Assembly (NCBI GenBank): GCA_036417435.1
Contig: CM070903.1
Span: 86,400,001-86,464,000 of the forward strand
Length of the DNA: 64,000 nucleotides
Direction of reading: 5' to 3'
From: Inia geoffrensis
Lineage: Eukaryota; Chordata; Mammalia; Artiodactyla; Iniidae
The position numbers were made by a program, and so were the translations under genes. Position 1 is the first letter of the stretch. The number at the start of each line of letters is the position of its first letter. Below the pieces are notes generated by a model that was not told the origin of the DNA, ran no database searches, and saw only the letters and a list, made by a program, of their open reading frames with translations. Positions 10,986 through 21,932 of this stretch are shown piece after piece.

Positions 10986-11664
10986 AGAGTATTAAAAGTA
11001 TATAAGATGGGCACATTTGAGGTATTTAATACATGGTGCCATATTCCTGATCAGAAATGATGTAGCTATTGACACTCCCTCCAGACACAAAAGTTCCTGT
11101 CTTATCTTTACTGTGACTGTTATCTCCCTTACATCTTCCCCCTGCTCTTGGTGGTTGCCCTCAGTTTGTTTGCCCCCTTCCAATGCAAGCAATCTAAGCA
11201 GTCAGCCAGCCTCCAGTCCCAAGCAGTCATCTTGGCTCTAGACCAATTCATACAATCTACCTCCCACCAAAACTCCTTTCTCTGTGTGTGTGCTGATCAT
11301 GTATATCTCACTTTTCAGTATTCCATTCCCTCTCAGACCCGTGCTTAACTTCTTTAAGCCCAGGTTTCTCACTGTAAAATTGGCACTCTAATGATGAAGG
11401 CTAACAATTACGCAGGGATTACAACCATTAGTTGTTCCCAGGTGACCAAGCTCTGTTTCCATGACCCCAGGAGGTGATGCTAGACTATGAAAAAGTATGT
11501 AAACTGAGGGCAGTTTTCTGTGATTCATCTCAAGACCCACTCTCTTTTTTTAGCTCTTTAATATGTCATTGTGTTCTTATTAAGAGTACATACCTGAGAG
11601 ACAGCCCCTCATTCTGAAAAGCTCATTGTCTTTATCTTACTGAACACAGTAATATGTACTAGAA
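10986..11664. other. unassigned non-coding stretch
   Basis: Frames of 66-74 codons overlap on both strands and look spurious. No recognised repeat, although 11360-11440 has faint MIR-like text. Confidence 0.4.
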
Positions 11665-12130
11665 ATAATATGGTCTTTGGAAGCAGACATACCTAGGTTT
11701 AAAAATCAGTGCAACCATTTGCAAATTGTGTGGCCTTGAACAAGTGACATAACCTCTTTGAATCCAGATTCCTCATCTCTAAAATTGGGGCACTAAGAAT
11801 GGCTAACCCCTGGAAAGAGTTTACCACGTACAAGACACTATTAACTTGATCCTCACTACAACCTTGTGAGGCAATAACCTTGTGATTATTATCATTCCCA
11901 TTTTGCAGAGAAACAAACTAAGGCACAGACAGGGTAAGTGACCTGCCCAAGGTCATGCAGCTAGTGAGTATCAAAGCTGGGGAAATGGCTCCCGAGCCTA
12001 AATTCTTAATCCTTACATACATGCCCTCTCGCTGATCCTGAATGAAATAATTATGAGGATTAAATGAAACAACCTATATTAAGGATCTATTACAGTGTTC
12101 ATGGCACATAAATTTATACTCCCTTTTACC
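11665..12130 (+). mobile_element. MIR SINE relic split by another MIR
   Basis: 11665-11805 carries the MIR 5' half ('ttgtgtggccttgaacaagtg', 'aacctctttgaatcc'). 12036-12130 carries the matching 3' half ('atgaggattaaatgaaac', 'gttcatggcacataaa'). An oppositely oriented MIR lies between the halves. Confidence 0.72.
11815..12030 (-). mobile_element. MIR SINE relic inserted in a MIR
   Basis: Near full-length reversed MIR: 'tcctcactacaaccttgtga', 'cccattttgcagagaaacaa', 'tgcccaaggtcatgcagcta'. Insertion into another MIR means it was the later of the two ancient events. Confidence 0.78.
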
Positions 12131-12351
12131 CACTCTTGTTTTTAACATTAACTTCCTTGTCCTGAGGACTCAAATCTCAGCCAAACAAGTACAGTGCAAA
12201 CAGACCATTCTGCCTCGCAATCAGACATAGCTCATCACGTAGAGGGAACTTAGAGCCTTTCACATTCCTAGAGGGAAGCCTGAGCGGGGAGAGGTGAGAA
12301 TGGTTTGATGAATGGGAGTGTGGTCAGGGAGGGCTTTGAGTGTCCATACGG

Positions 12352-12470
12352 AGGCAGTGTAATGTAGGGTAAACGATATGGGCTTTGAAGTCAACTGGGT
12401 TTGAATCCCAGCTCTGCCTACCTCATAGGGTAGTTGGGAAGATTAAATGAGGTGTGGTGCAAATGACATT
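12352..12470 (+). mobile_element. MIR SINE relic with internal deletion
   Basis: 'aactgggtttgaatcccagc' (tRNA-like B-box side) runs directly into 'tacctcatagggtagttgg', so the central MIR part is missing. Old element. Confidence 0.7.
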
Positions 12471-13023
12471 CACCACACTTTCTCCTCTTAAATTCATTCA
12501 CACTTATACAATTGGACACTGTCCAGCAGCCTAGATAGAAATAAGACTAACCTCAGAGTGAAAACTTTTAGAAATACATCGTTCTGTCTTAGGTTTAGTC
12601 AGCAAGTGGATTGCATCTGGCAGAATTGACACCAAGCTGTCAGGAAGGTCTGCTGGGGTCTGAGGACAAGGCAGGCCTTTGTGGGGGGGAAGGCTGGTGT
12701 GGTAGGTGAAGGTATGTCTGTCCCTAAAGCAGTGTGCTTGTTCAGGCTTCACAAAAACCTGGGTGAAATAACCCATATGACTCTCAGTCATTTACCACTC
12801 AGAGCCTATATTCACCAAGCAACCTTTCAATTAACACCTAGGTCCCCAAAAGAATGTCCAGGTAGAGTACACAGAAGAATTCTGGCCCTAGAAAGAAAAA
12901 TCTGCATTATAAACATACAGAAATCAACCTTACACGAATTAGGAGCTATTGCTGTCCAGAAGGTAGAATAACCCTTACTCTCCTAACATCCTTTTGATTC
13001 TATCATCAGGAAAATTGTGGAAA
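12471..13023. other. unassigned non-coding stretch
   Basis: A minus-strand frame at 12531-12791 and a plus-strand frame at 12681-12971 overlap and carry no recognisable domain. No repeat was recognised. Confidence 0.4.
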
Positions 13024-13140
13024 CCCCACCTTGAATCTCTGACTGCCTGAGCACCTACTTTTTGCCAGGCACAGTGAGGAATTTAACACTGAAATGACAC
13101 GGTTCCTGCTGAAACAACTTAAAACCTAGTAGAGATAATA
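13024..13140 (-). mobile_element. L2 3'-end relic
   Basis: Reversed L2 tail: 'gagcacctactttttgccaggcac', then a diverged 'cagtgaggaattt'. No frame. Confidence 0.5.
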
Positions 13141-13844
13141 AGGCAAATACACCAAGAGCTAAAATAAGGCACAAGTCGGACAAAATGCCATCTCGTTATC
13201 ACCTTGAAAAACCCCCAAGGCCAAGTTCAGGCCTCCTAGTTCCATTCAACTTAAGGAAGTGATAATGAGGAGAAATGTTCTTGCCCATTAAAAGGGTTCT
13301 TAACGGGTAGATCAAGACTAGCTGCTAAATGGTGGAATTTTACCTTTCAAGTTACATAGGTAATACATGTTAGCTTTTATGATATATACTTTATAAAGAC
13401 TATTTCTACGAAAGGAGAAAAAAAGAGAAATGCATACATAGGGGGACAGAAGCATCATTTATTTATAGATAAAGGGCAAGAGGAGCTGATGGCAAAGGCC
13501 ATTTGTTCTCACAGTGATGAGTGAATCAACAGGCTTAATTCAGTGGCTCCCAAATCGTGCCAGCGCTGACAGGGCTGATGGCAATGGGAGTCTGCACTAG
13601 CCCACACCCCACCCTCACACATGGACCACCTTGCCCTGACACATGCACATACCTCTTCTTCCCCTCATCCTACGCAGCCCTCTCAGCCCAGACCAAACAG
13701 TGCCTCTGCGTTAAGCTCTTCCTGCTGTCATCTAATAGAAGGTATCCCATCCTCTTCCAAATTCCCACTTGTGTTGTCTCAAAGGCCTTATTGGCATTCC
13801 TCACATTTTGTCCTGCAGGTGGCTATGAGGTAACAAAAGGAACA
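13141..13844. other. unassigned non-coding stretch
   Basis: The largest frame is 113 codons at 13557-13898 on the plus strand. Its codons show no domain, and it runs into MIR-like text, so I do not call it. The pyrimidine-rich part at 13600-13830 has a weak L2-like look. Confidence 0.4.
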
Positions 13845-13985
13845 TCAGAAATTGATTCAGAAAACCTGAGCTGGAATTCAGATCTTACTGCCAGCTAACT
13901 GTCGAACTGTAGGAATAATGACAGTTAAAACTGAAAGTCCTAATTCCCTATCTCAACAAATGGAGAAATTGTGTCCGTTTCAAAG
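13845..13985 (+). mobile_element. possible MIR relic
   Basis: 'aacctgagctggaattcagatc' and 'ctgccagctaactgtcg' resemble MIR. Heavily diverged. Confidence 0.35.
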
Positions 13986-14238
13986 GATGACCAGGAGATT
14001 TCAGTGAGGAAGTTTCTGATAGTGATGAGTCAGCTGCAAGGGCCCCACAAAACTGAACCCAGAAGGAAAGCGCAGGATGTGCCCTTCATCAAAAATGGCT
14101 TCAAAGGGAAGAATCTAGTTTTTAGGAACAGGAGGAGGAAGATAGCTTGATGGAAAGATCCACAGAGGGAGTACGTAACATACCTGTGATCTTCCCATGG
14201 TAGGAGAGCATTCTAGACACAAAATTAAAGTAACGATA

Positions 14239-14468
14239 GGGCTTCCCTGGTGGCTCAGTGGTTGGGAGTCCACCTGCCGATGCAGGGGACGCCGGTTTGT
14301 GCCCCGGTCTGGGAAGATCCCACAGGCCGCGGAGCGGCTGGGCCCGTGAGCCATGGCCGCTGGGCCTGCACGGCCGGAGCCTGTGCCCCGCAACGGGAGA
14401 GGCCGCAACAGTGAGAGGCCCGCGTACCGCAAAAAAACAAACCAAAAAATGAATAAATAAAATAAAGT
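14239..14468 (+). mobile_element. CHR-family SINE, short type
   Basis: Complete copy from GGGCTTCCCTGGTGGCTCAG to GTGAGAGGCCCGCGTACCGC with an A-rich tail. The 12-bp TSD is AAAGTAACGATA / AAAATAACGATA at 14227-14238 and 14469-14480. Confidence 0.95.
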
Positions 14469-14754
14469 AAAATAACGATATCCCTCATGTTTATAACAGT
14501 GGCCAGAAAGAATCAGACCTGAGAAAAGTATAGGGATATGTGTTAATAAACTAAGTAATATTTTAATTTGAATATGTAAACAATAGACTTTAGATAAACA
14601 AGAATAACCTCAACATGGATCCCAACCAGAATCTTTAATCTATCCTGTGGGCTAGACACCTGGGTCTCTCAGAAGCGGTTTTATTAGAACTGAACTTGGG
14701 CACTTATGGACCAGTAGTAACTACTTAAATTCAACCCAAAGGCTGAGAATAAAG

Positions 14755-14930
14755 TCGTGGGGAAAACATCAGACTGAGAATCAGGGGAGCTGAATTCCCA
14801 TTTTTTTGTCGTTAATGTTTGTAAAGCAGCCTTGCGAGAGTCTCTGGGCCTCTGATTCTTCATTTCTATAATGAAACAAAGCCATGATTGTCTTCTCAGG
14901 GCCCTTTCAGCCCTGTGCTTCTGTGACAAC
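14755..14930 (+). mobile_element. MIR-like SINE relic
   Basis: MIR-variant text: 'gactgagaatcaggggagctg', a degraded central part, then 'gggccctttcagccctg'. Comparable copies lie at 38578-38718, 41265-41425 and 49235-49390. Confidence 0.5.
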
Positions 14931-15170
14931 TATCAAATCAACAAAGTTCAAGAGGTCAGTAATAAGCCAAGGGGAAGCCATTCTGCTCACAGCCCCACCT
15001 TGAAGTCTTCAATTATGAAACTTCCATCCCATTCAAAGCATTCAGCAAACCTTGTGCTGGGCACTAGGGCTAGACACAGGTCACCCAGGAGCTGAATGCA
15101 CATCAGGATGATGAAAAAAGAAAAAATAGTCTAAGAATCAGAAAATCAGATAATCTTAAAACTAAAAGAA

Positions 15171-15374
15171 GGTCTTCCCTGGTGGCGCAGTGGTTGAGAG
15201 TCTGCCTGCCGATGCAGGGGACACGGGTTCGTGCCCCGGTCCGGGAAGATCCCACATGCTGCAGAGGGGCTGGGCCCGTGAGCCATGGCCGCTGAGTCTG
15301 CGTGTCTGGAGCCTGTGCTTCGCAACAGGAGAGGCCACAACAGTGAGAGGCCTGCGAACCGCAAAAAAAAAAAA
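15171..15374 (+). mobile_element. CHR-family SINE, short type
   Basis: Full short-type copy ending in an A-tail. The TSD is AAAACTAAAAGAA (15158-15170) / AAAACTAAAAGGAA (15375-15388), differing by one inserted G. Confidence 0.95.
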
Positions 15375-15387
15375 AAAACTAAAAGGA

Positions 15388-15640
15388 ATTTATAGATTAT
15401 CTGGTTCTATTTCTTTCTTGTACAGAAAAGGAAACCAAACATGGTAAGAGTCAGAAGTCCTTTTCTCAAGAATGCACAGCTAGAGGAAGATGCAGGAAGT
15501 ACTAGATGGAAAGAGCACCAGACTGGGAGTCCTTGCTGTGCAAGGAACTAATTGTGCCACTCAGGGTCAGTGGCCACATCTCTCCAGGCTTCAGTCCCTC
15601 CTTCTGAGTAATTATGCATCTCAGCTACTACTCCCTCCAC
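15388..15640. mobile_element. MIR relics in opposite orientations
   Basis: 15388-15500 looks like reversed MIR ('cttgtacagaaaaggaaac'). 15505-15640 looks like forward MIR ('gaaagagcaccagactggg', then 'cttcagtccctccttctga'). Both are diverged. Confidence 0.45.
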
Positions 15641-16073
15641 CCTAACCCTCTCTACAGTTGTGACGTTGAGATTGGAATCCAGGCCTCCTGACCAAAAAGA
15701 AATATGGATACTGCGGAAATGCACCCAATTGCAAAGTTCTGGGCAGATCAGAGGAGTGGTAGAAACCAGCTTGTCCTGGAGCCTGTTAGTACCCCAGGAG
15801 ACTCATCTAAGAATTGGTTTATGTGTTTCTAAAAATACTCTTTACCTGGGCATGGAAAGACCTTTACTCATTTACTCATTCAGAAATGTGTAATTTTTGA
15901 GGCTAGGAAATAAAATAAATTGACAGCAAAGTCAGAGGACGAAAAGGTGTACGTAGGCAGAGGCTGTTTTTAAAGCTGATAAAGCTTCAGTTCTCAGTCC
16001 TTTACTAGCAGAAACTCCTTCCAAGATGCTGGAAGGGCCCTAGCAGTGCGTTCACATGGTCGTATTAAAAGCC
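15641..16073. other. unassigned non-coding stretch
   Basis: A 77-codon plus-strand frame (15660-15893) has no recognised features. No repeat was identified. Confidence 0.4.
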
Positions 16074-16638
16074 TGCACCTCAGATTGGGACTTGAACCCA
16101 CGTGCCGGGACTCACACCCAGCCTAAAACCAGATTGGGACTTAAACCCGGCCAAAACCCACAGTCTTCCAACTGAGATCACACACCTGGTTTCAGGACTT
16201 AATGAAGCTCAGGTTCTTGATATCTCATCACAGAAAGAATTCAGTGAGAGACAAAGTGATAGGTAAGAAGTGGATTTATTAAGAGAGAAACTCCACAAAG
16301 TGTGGGTCATCTCAGAAGGTGAGTTGTCAGTTTTTATAGGGGTGGGTAATTTCATAGGCTAATGAGTGGAAGGAGTATCCCAGCTATTTTGGGAAGGGGT
16401 GGGGATTTCCAGGAATTGGGCCACAGCCCACTTTTTTAACCTTGGAACTGTCATGGTGCCTGTGGGTGTGTCATTTAACTTCTGATGTGCTACAGTGAGC
16501 GCATACTGAGGCTCAGGGTCTACTGGAAGTTGACTTGTCCACCATCTTGGGCCCATTTGATTCTAATCAGTTTATGTCATGTCCTCGGGCTATGTCATTC
16601 TTTAAAAGTTGTGCCCTGCCCCCTTCCCTCCTGTTTCA
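16074..16638 (-). mobile_element. class I ERV-type solo LTR
   Basis: A 565-bp segment bounded by TG...CA on the minus strand. In minus-strand order there is a TATA-like CCTATAAAAA (complement of 16331-16340), then an AATAAA (complement of 16275-16280) about 50 bp downstream, the spacing of a gammaretroviral-type LTR with a short R. The U3 text, such as 'aactgtcatggtgcctgtgg', is familiar from ERV1 LTRs. No gag, pol or env sequence flanks it, and no TSD was found. Subfamily unassigned. Confidence 0.62.
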
Positions 16639-16732
16639 ATATGATTGTATAAAATTTGTAGAAGTGAGATATTTTTGAATAATTTTTCTTAAAGAAGACA
16701 ATGAGCTTCAGGCCCCATAAAACCTATATCCA
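16639..16732. other. spacer between LTR and SINE
   Basis: About 90 bp of AT-rich sequence with no identified feature. Its right end supplies the SINE TSD. Confidence 0.4.
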
Positions 16733-17094
16733 GGGACTTCCCTGGTGGCGTAGTGGTTAAGAATCTGCCTGCCAATGCAGGGGACATGGGTTCAAGCCCT
16801 GGTCCAGGAAGATCCCACATGCCACGGAGCAACTAAGCCCGCGCGCCACAACTACTGAGCCTGCGCTCTAGTGCCCATGAGCCACAACTACTGAGTCTGA
16901 GCGCCACACCTACCAAAGCCCGTGTGCCTAGAGTCCTTGCTCTGCAACAAAGCCACCACGATGAGAAGCACGTGCACTGCAACAAATAGTAGCCCCCGAT
17001 CGCAACTAGAAAAAGCCCGTGCTGAGCAACAAAAACCTAACGGAGCCAAAAATAAAATAAATAAATGAATAAATTTATTAAAAAAATATATAAA
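16733..17094 (+). mobile_element. CHR-family SINE, long type
   Basis: Full long-form copy with the head GGGACTTCCCTGGTGGCGTA, several 'acaactactgagcctg' motifs in the body, and a (TAAA)n tail. A short TSD, TATATCCA, lies at 16725-16732 and 17095-17102. It faces the minus-strand SINE at 17156-17363. Confidence 0.92.
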
Positions 17095-17155
17095 TATATC
17101 CACTCCTGTCTTCAGGTCTGAATTTCTTCCCTTCTCTGCTCTTCTCCTTCCTTTT

Positions 17156-17363
17156 TTCTTTTTTTTTTTTTTTGCGGTACGCGGGCCTCTCACTGCTGTG
17201 GCCTCTCCCGTTGCGGAGCACAGGCTCCGGACGCGCAGGCTCAGCGGCCATGGCTCACGGGCTCAGCCGTTCTGCGGCATGTGGGATCTTCCCTGACCGG
17301 GGCACGAACCTGTGTCCCCTGCATCAGCAAGCGAACTCTCAACCACTGCGCCACCAGGGAAGC
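17156..17363 (-). mobile_element. CHR-family SINE, short type
   Basis: Reversed short-type element from a T-tract and GCGGTACGCGGGCC to CCACCAGGGAAGCTC. A 20-bp tandem duplication covers its head and flank (17354-17393). The flanks TTCTCCTTCCTTTT / TCCTCCTTCCTTTT act as an imperfect TSD. Confidence 0.92.
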
Positions 17364-17399
17364 TCTCCTCCTTCCAGGGAAGCCCTCCTCCTTCCTTTT

Positions 17400-17825
17400 A
17401 TCTAGGACTGGACAAAGCAAAGGTGTTTTTTTTTGTTTTGTTTTTGTTCTGTTTGTTTTTTATGAAAAGAAATGTACTACTTAAGAGAAGATCAAGTCTG
17501 AGGAATTAAAAATAAGAACATATAAAAAGCAAACTTTTGAATGAAGCCATCACAGTGCCCTTGAATGAGATAGGTAGGGTGGGTTCTACTATCAGTGCAG
17601 TGAAGTTTGTGGAAAACAAAACCCCGACTGCCTTTCATCTCATGAAAGTTTCAGCCATTTGGGTTGATTTGACACAATGGTGACAGATCAAAAACAAAAA
17701 TTTGTCAAACAACACGTTGTGCCAATTGTTAAAATGTATTTATTTATTATTAACTTGTCTATTCTGCTGATCAGTTAAGTCATATAAAAATAAACCCCTC
17801 TGATGACCTGGTCCACAAATTCATT
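17400..17825. other. unassigned AT-rich sequence
   Basis: Includes a T/G-rich low-complexity run near 17424-17460. No gene or element recognised. Confidence 0.4.
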
Positions 17826-17840
17826 TGTGGGTGAGATTTT

Positions 17841-18034
17841 TTTTGGTACGCGGGCCTCTCACTGTTGTGGCCTCTCCCATTGCGGAGCACAGGCTCCGGA
17901 TGCGCAGGCTCAGCGGCCATGGCTCACAGGCCCAGCCGCTCCACGGCATGTGGGAACTTCCCGGACCGGGGCACGAACCCGTGTCCCCTGCATCGGCAGG
18001 CGGACTCTCAACCACTGCGCCACCAGGGAAGGCC
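17841..18034 (-). mobile_element. CHR-family SINE, short type
   Basis: Reversed copy with a very short tail (TTTT on this strand). A perfect 15-bp TSD, TGTGGGTGAGATTTT, lies at 17826-17840 and 18035-18049. Confidence 0.95.
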
Positions 18035-18049
18035 TGTGGGTGAGATTTT

Positions 18050-18651
18050 TACAGTCACCACTAGAAGAACCCCAGAGGAGGATTCATTTAACTTTTGACC
18101 TCTTCTACCATAGAACAGAAAGGCCAAGTCCAGCTTCTCAACTTCATTGAATAGAATCCCCCAACTGGTGATTGTTACTTTGTGGTGGGTGAAAATGTTT
18201 TTTTACAGGAGGGGCATTTGTGTTAGGTATGCCCCATAAACGCACTCTGCTGGGGACTAGTCTGTCCCTGTGAGAGGCCCACGTGTCTGACGGGAGATAG
18301 GGCGTGGCGAATTGAGATATTGTGAGGGTGTTTAAATTATGTAGCTGTTACCAGATGCCTCTACCGGGTATAACCCCAAGCTTTTACATATGGCTCCACA
18401 GATTTCTGAGCTCTGCATTTAAAATAGAAACCTCTGCGAAGAAGCCACAGGTATTTAACAACCTTTATCCTGTAAGCAAAAAAGGAAAAGTCAAATATTT
18501 TAAGTATGAATCACGAGCAAAGCCAGATGAAGATCCCGAAGGTTCTTTCACAGGTTGACACACAACGACATCCTGGGCATCAGATGGAAGAGGTCAGCCT
18601 AAAGGCAGGATGATTCAGTAAAGCATCACTTTCCTCTCAAGATTCTAAAAT
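18050..18651. other. unassigned non-coding stretch
   Basis: A 78-codon plus-strand frame at 18322-18558 has no recognised domain. No repeat identified. Confidence 0.4.
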
Positions 18652-18760
18652 GCAGTGTTTCCCAAACTTGCCAGATAAAAATTATCTGAGGCAACTGAGC
18701 GGATTTCCAGGGCTTAGGTGGAGTCCAGGAATCTGTGTTTTTAGCCAGCATCCCAGTTCA
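18652..18760 (+). mobile_element. MER5-type (hAT-Charlie) relic
   Basis: Begins 'gcagtgtttcccaaacttg', resembling the MER5 terminus, and later has 'gagtccaggaatctgtgttt'. Non-autonomous DNA transposon remnant. Confidence 0.6.
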
Positions 18761-19605
18761 TTCTTATCACCATCACAAAGGCACGGATCAGAGTGGCCCC
18801 CAGAGTCATCACATTATTGGAATTGATACAGCCGTCACCGGGAAATGTACTTTAACGTGTAGAGAGCTGGGAAGCCACCGGGGTTCATGGCTTAGAATTT
18901 CATCTTCAAGCCAAGATGTTAAACATATCAATGAATGTGTGTTCCTTAGTATCGCCCATAATGGTTTCTTTCCTCATGTCTTAAGGGAATGCCATATGCC
19001 CAGAGTTCCTGGTAGCAGAAAACCAAAATATTAACAGAATAAATTACTCCAAATTAGCCTTGTGCTGCTGAACTATCCTAAGGTTTTTGGAATATTAACA
19101 AACTTGGACCTGGCCAAGGATCATTCATAGCGTTGTCCTCTGGGCATATTCTTTGAATGAAAACCTTCAGAATTTGCTTTCAACTGCCCCAGTATTAGCA
19201 TCTTCAGCATCCTGCAAAGAAAGCAAGACGTTGGTTTTGCCAGCTCTTCAAAGCCTTCTCTGTGATACCTGCAGTCAGAAACGGCTCACCTTGGGGACAG
19301 TGCCAGAACCCCTGGCTGCCTCTTCCTTTGCCCGCCAGTTCCAGCATGACCCAGACAGCTGAAAAATGCAAGGAAGGGTCCTATCGCTGCCGAGAGGAAC
19401 GAAAAGACTCACTTCCTCCTCTCCAGGGATGCCCTCCAACTAAGGAGAGCTGCCAAGATCCAAGGTCAAGCTCATTACACACATGAATGGTGGGAAGAAC
19501 CACAGAATTATGAATAAAATATAAACCTGTGAGAAAGTGCCTCCTTACTATCAGACACTGGGCTCTCTCACATGCTATTAATATGTCATGGTTCTGTTTC
19601 CTCAA
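18761..19605. other. unassigned non-coding stretch
   Basis: Frames of 99 codons (18735-19034), 69 and 74 codons have no recognised features and overlap a minus-strand frame at 19381-19608. Not called. Confidence 0.4.
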
Positions 19606-19609
19606 CACA

Positions 19610-20000
19610 AGTGTAATTTTTTATTATTAATATCATTATTATTAATTTTTAAGATGATATATCCACATGTTCAAAACAAACAAGATACAAGGTAAAACGT
19701 CTCACTTCTACCCTTGTCTTCCATATGCCTCGTTTCCTTCCTCCGGCCCAAACACTACCACTGTATGTAGTTTATTATATATTCTTCTAGAATTTATGCA
19801 AAAACAAGCAAATACAAATATATATTCATATTTCCCCTTGCTTTTTCTCACCCAAAAAATGGACCTTAGAACTCTTTCCATATTGGTGCAAAAAGAGCAG
19901 CTTTGTTCTTGTTTATAGCTGCATAGTACTGTATCATAGGATGCACCAATTTGTGATGAAACTATTGGTTTTCCGTCTGTTTTCCCCACAGTGAAATAAA
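19610..20000 (-). mobile_element. L1 3'-region relic
   Basis: Antisense old-L1 text: 'gatatatccacatgttcaaaac', 'actctttccatattggtgc', 'tagctgcatagtactgtatc'. Subfamily not assigned. Confidence 0.6.
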
Positions 20001-20970
20001 TGGCTTTGTTTCAAACACTTGAAAATTAAATAGGACCAGAAACACCAAGAGGGTCAGTGAAGTTGTACAAGCAGAATTTCTGGAGATCCTCAGATGGATA
20101 CATTTAAGAAATATATTCTGTTCCATATAATTACAAAAATTATTTACTAGATCATGCTATACAATAAGAGCAGGCACAGAAGCATCTGAGAGAAATTAGA
20201 AAAGAATGTGAACCCAAATCTGGGTTAATTAAGGTAAAAAAAGGAAAAACAAGAGAGACGGAAGACCAGCTTTGTTTCTGTAACTCCCTCTCAGCTTCGT
20301 CAAACTGCTCTCAGTTCTTAGACCAAGGCTTGTTCGAAAAGCCTCCTTGAGAATATGGACTCAAGTGGCCTAATTAGGAGGGGAAGAGAAGGGATTGGGT
20401 AAAGGGAAGGTCTGAAGGAAGACAAGGACGGCCATTTCCACGTGCTTTTATTCTAAGAAGCTAAACTATTTCCCAAGTAGTGTTTTCATGGTAGTATTTC
20501 CTCTAAGCTGTGATTTTACAAAAGGAAGACTTTTAACTTATAACTCATTGTCTTTGGCCACAACAATATTTAAAGCTATGTCCTTCGGTTCTTAACCAAG
20601 CCCTGAACTGTTGAGTCATATAGATATCTGTGATGTCCCCTTTCTAGGGTTTTCCTCTCAGAAGAGGTCAAAACAAGAGGTTTCATCTCTGGCTTAAAGC
20701 TTACTAATATTGACACATCAGTAAGTACATTTCAAAGTCATTTTAAACTTCAAAAGAAAAACGTTCCAAATATTTCTAAAAAGTTGGGAGAACTTTAACA
20801 TGATCTCCACCTTTGAACTCTAGCTGGTGTTCAGTGACCTGGGATGTTAACTAAATTTAGCCAAAATTAAATGAGCATACTCATATGCTGATCATAAGAA
20901 AGATCATAAACAGGCACCACTGTTCTGGAGGGACATTTGGCTTTATATAGATAAACCTTTTAAAAATACA
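20001..20970. other. unassigned non-coding stretch
   Basis: About 970 bp without any family I recognise and without substantial open frames. Confidence 0.4.
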
Positions 20971-20971
20971 T

Positions 20972-21335
20972 GCTTTTTTTTTTTTAATTGAGGTATAGTT
21001 GATTTACAATATTATATTAATTTCAGGTGTACAACATAGTGATTCACAATTTTTAAAGGTTATACTCCATTTACAGTTATTATTATTAAATGTTATACTT
21101 CCTGTGCTGCATAATAAATATATACTTGTAGCTATTTATTTTATACATAGTAATTTATATCTCCTAATCCCCTTCCCCTATCTTGCCCCTCCCCCTTCCT
21201 TCCCCCACCAGCGACCACTAGATTGTTCTCTATACTGTGAGTCTGTTTCTTTTTTGTTATATTCACTAGTTTGTTTTATTTTTTAGATTCCACATATACG
21301 TGATATCACACAGTAGTTGTCTGTATTCATTCTTA
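20972..21335 (-). mobile_element. L1 3' end
   Basis: Starts with the T-tract and 'ttgaggtatagttgatttac', the reversed terminal L1 text familiar from cetartiodactyl genomes, then 'caggtgtacaacatagtgatt'. It ends at 'ccacatatacgtgatatcacac'. 5'-truncated copy of the 3' UTR region. Confidence 0.82.
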
Positions 21336-21424
21336 GATTCTGAAGTCTAAGATTTGAGAGTCTATACCAAGGAAACTTTATACTTTCGTTGCAGGAATGA
21401 GAATCTATAGGAAACTGGATTTAA

Positions 21425-21560
21425 CAGGTGTTCTCAAATATTTTGGTCTCAGGACCTCATTATACTCTTAAAAGTTATTGAATACACCACAGAGCATTTA
21501 TTTGAGTTGAATCTATTAATATTTGCTATATTAGAAATTTAAACTGAGAAACTGAACTAG
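21425..21560 (+). mobile_element. ancient interspersed repeat, probably a DNA transposon
   Basis: 'gtgttctcaaatattttggtctcaggacctc' and 'actcttaaaagttattga' match text that recurs in mammalian genomes. I cannot name the family with certainty; a hAT-type relic is my guess. Confidence 0.4.
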
Positions 21561-21689
21561 AAACTCAAACAATCACTCAAGGGCTTTTCCTCCAGATGTT
21601 CACCGAGACTTCAGCCTGCAGCAGGAGTGCCTTATGAGTACTTCTCATTTCATCACACAGCATATTAATAGGACGTGAACTCATGGGTT

Positions 21690-21840
21690 GAAATTTCATA
21701 AAATTAATAATTTGTTATCTAATTAAATCGTTAGTTAAATGATTATTTAAATAAACTATAGTTTAACTGTACTTTTATTATGTAATTATTTTTCAGTTAT
21801 TAATTATCATTTATTTGCTAGGTATTAGTTATTACTGCAC
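21690..21840. repeat. AT-rich low-complexity stretch
   Basis: Dominated by TAAT/ATTA words with almost no G or C. No motif period is evident. Confidence 0.6.
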
Positions 21841-21854
21841 TATGTAAAATCCGG

Positions 21855-21932
21855 CAATAAAAACTGCAAGACATATGGGAAAATGGGTTTGGGACGCAAC
21901 ACTCAAAAACTTTATCAATGACACAGTTAAAA
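21855..21932 (+). repeat. copy of an unnamed old repeat shared with 60975-61062
   Basis: 'gacatatgggaaaatgggttt' followed by 'caacactcaaaaacttta' resembles the later locus. Two loci in one window suggest an interspersed element whose family I do not recognise. Confidence 0.5.
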
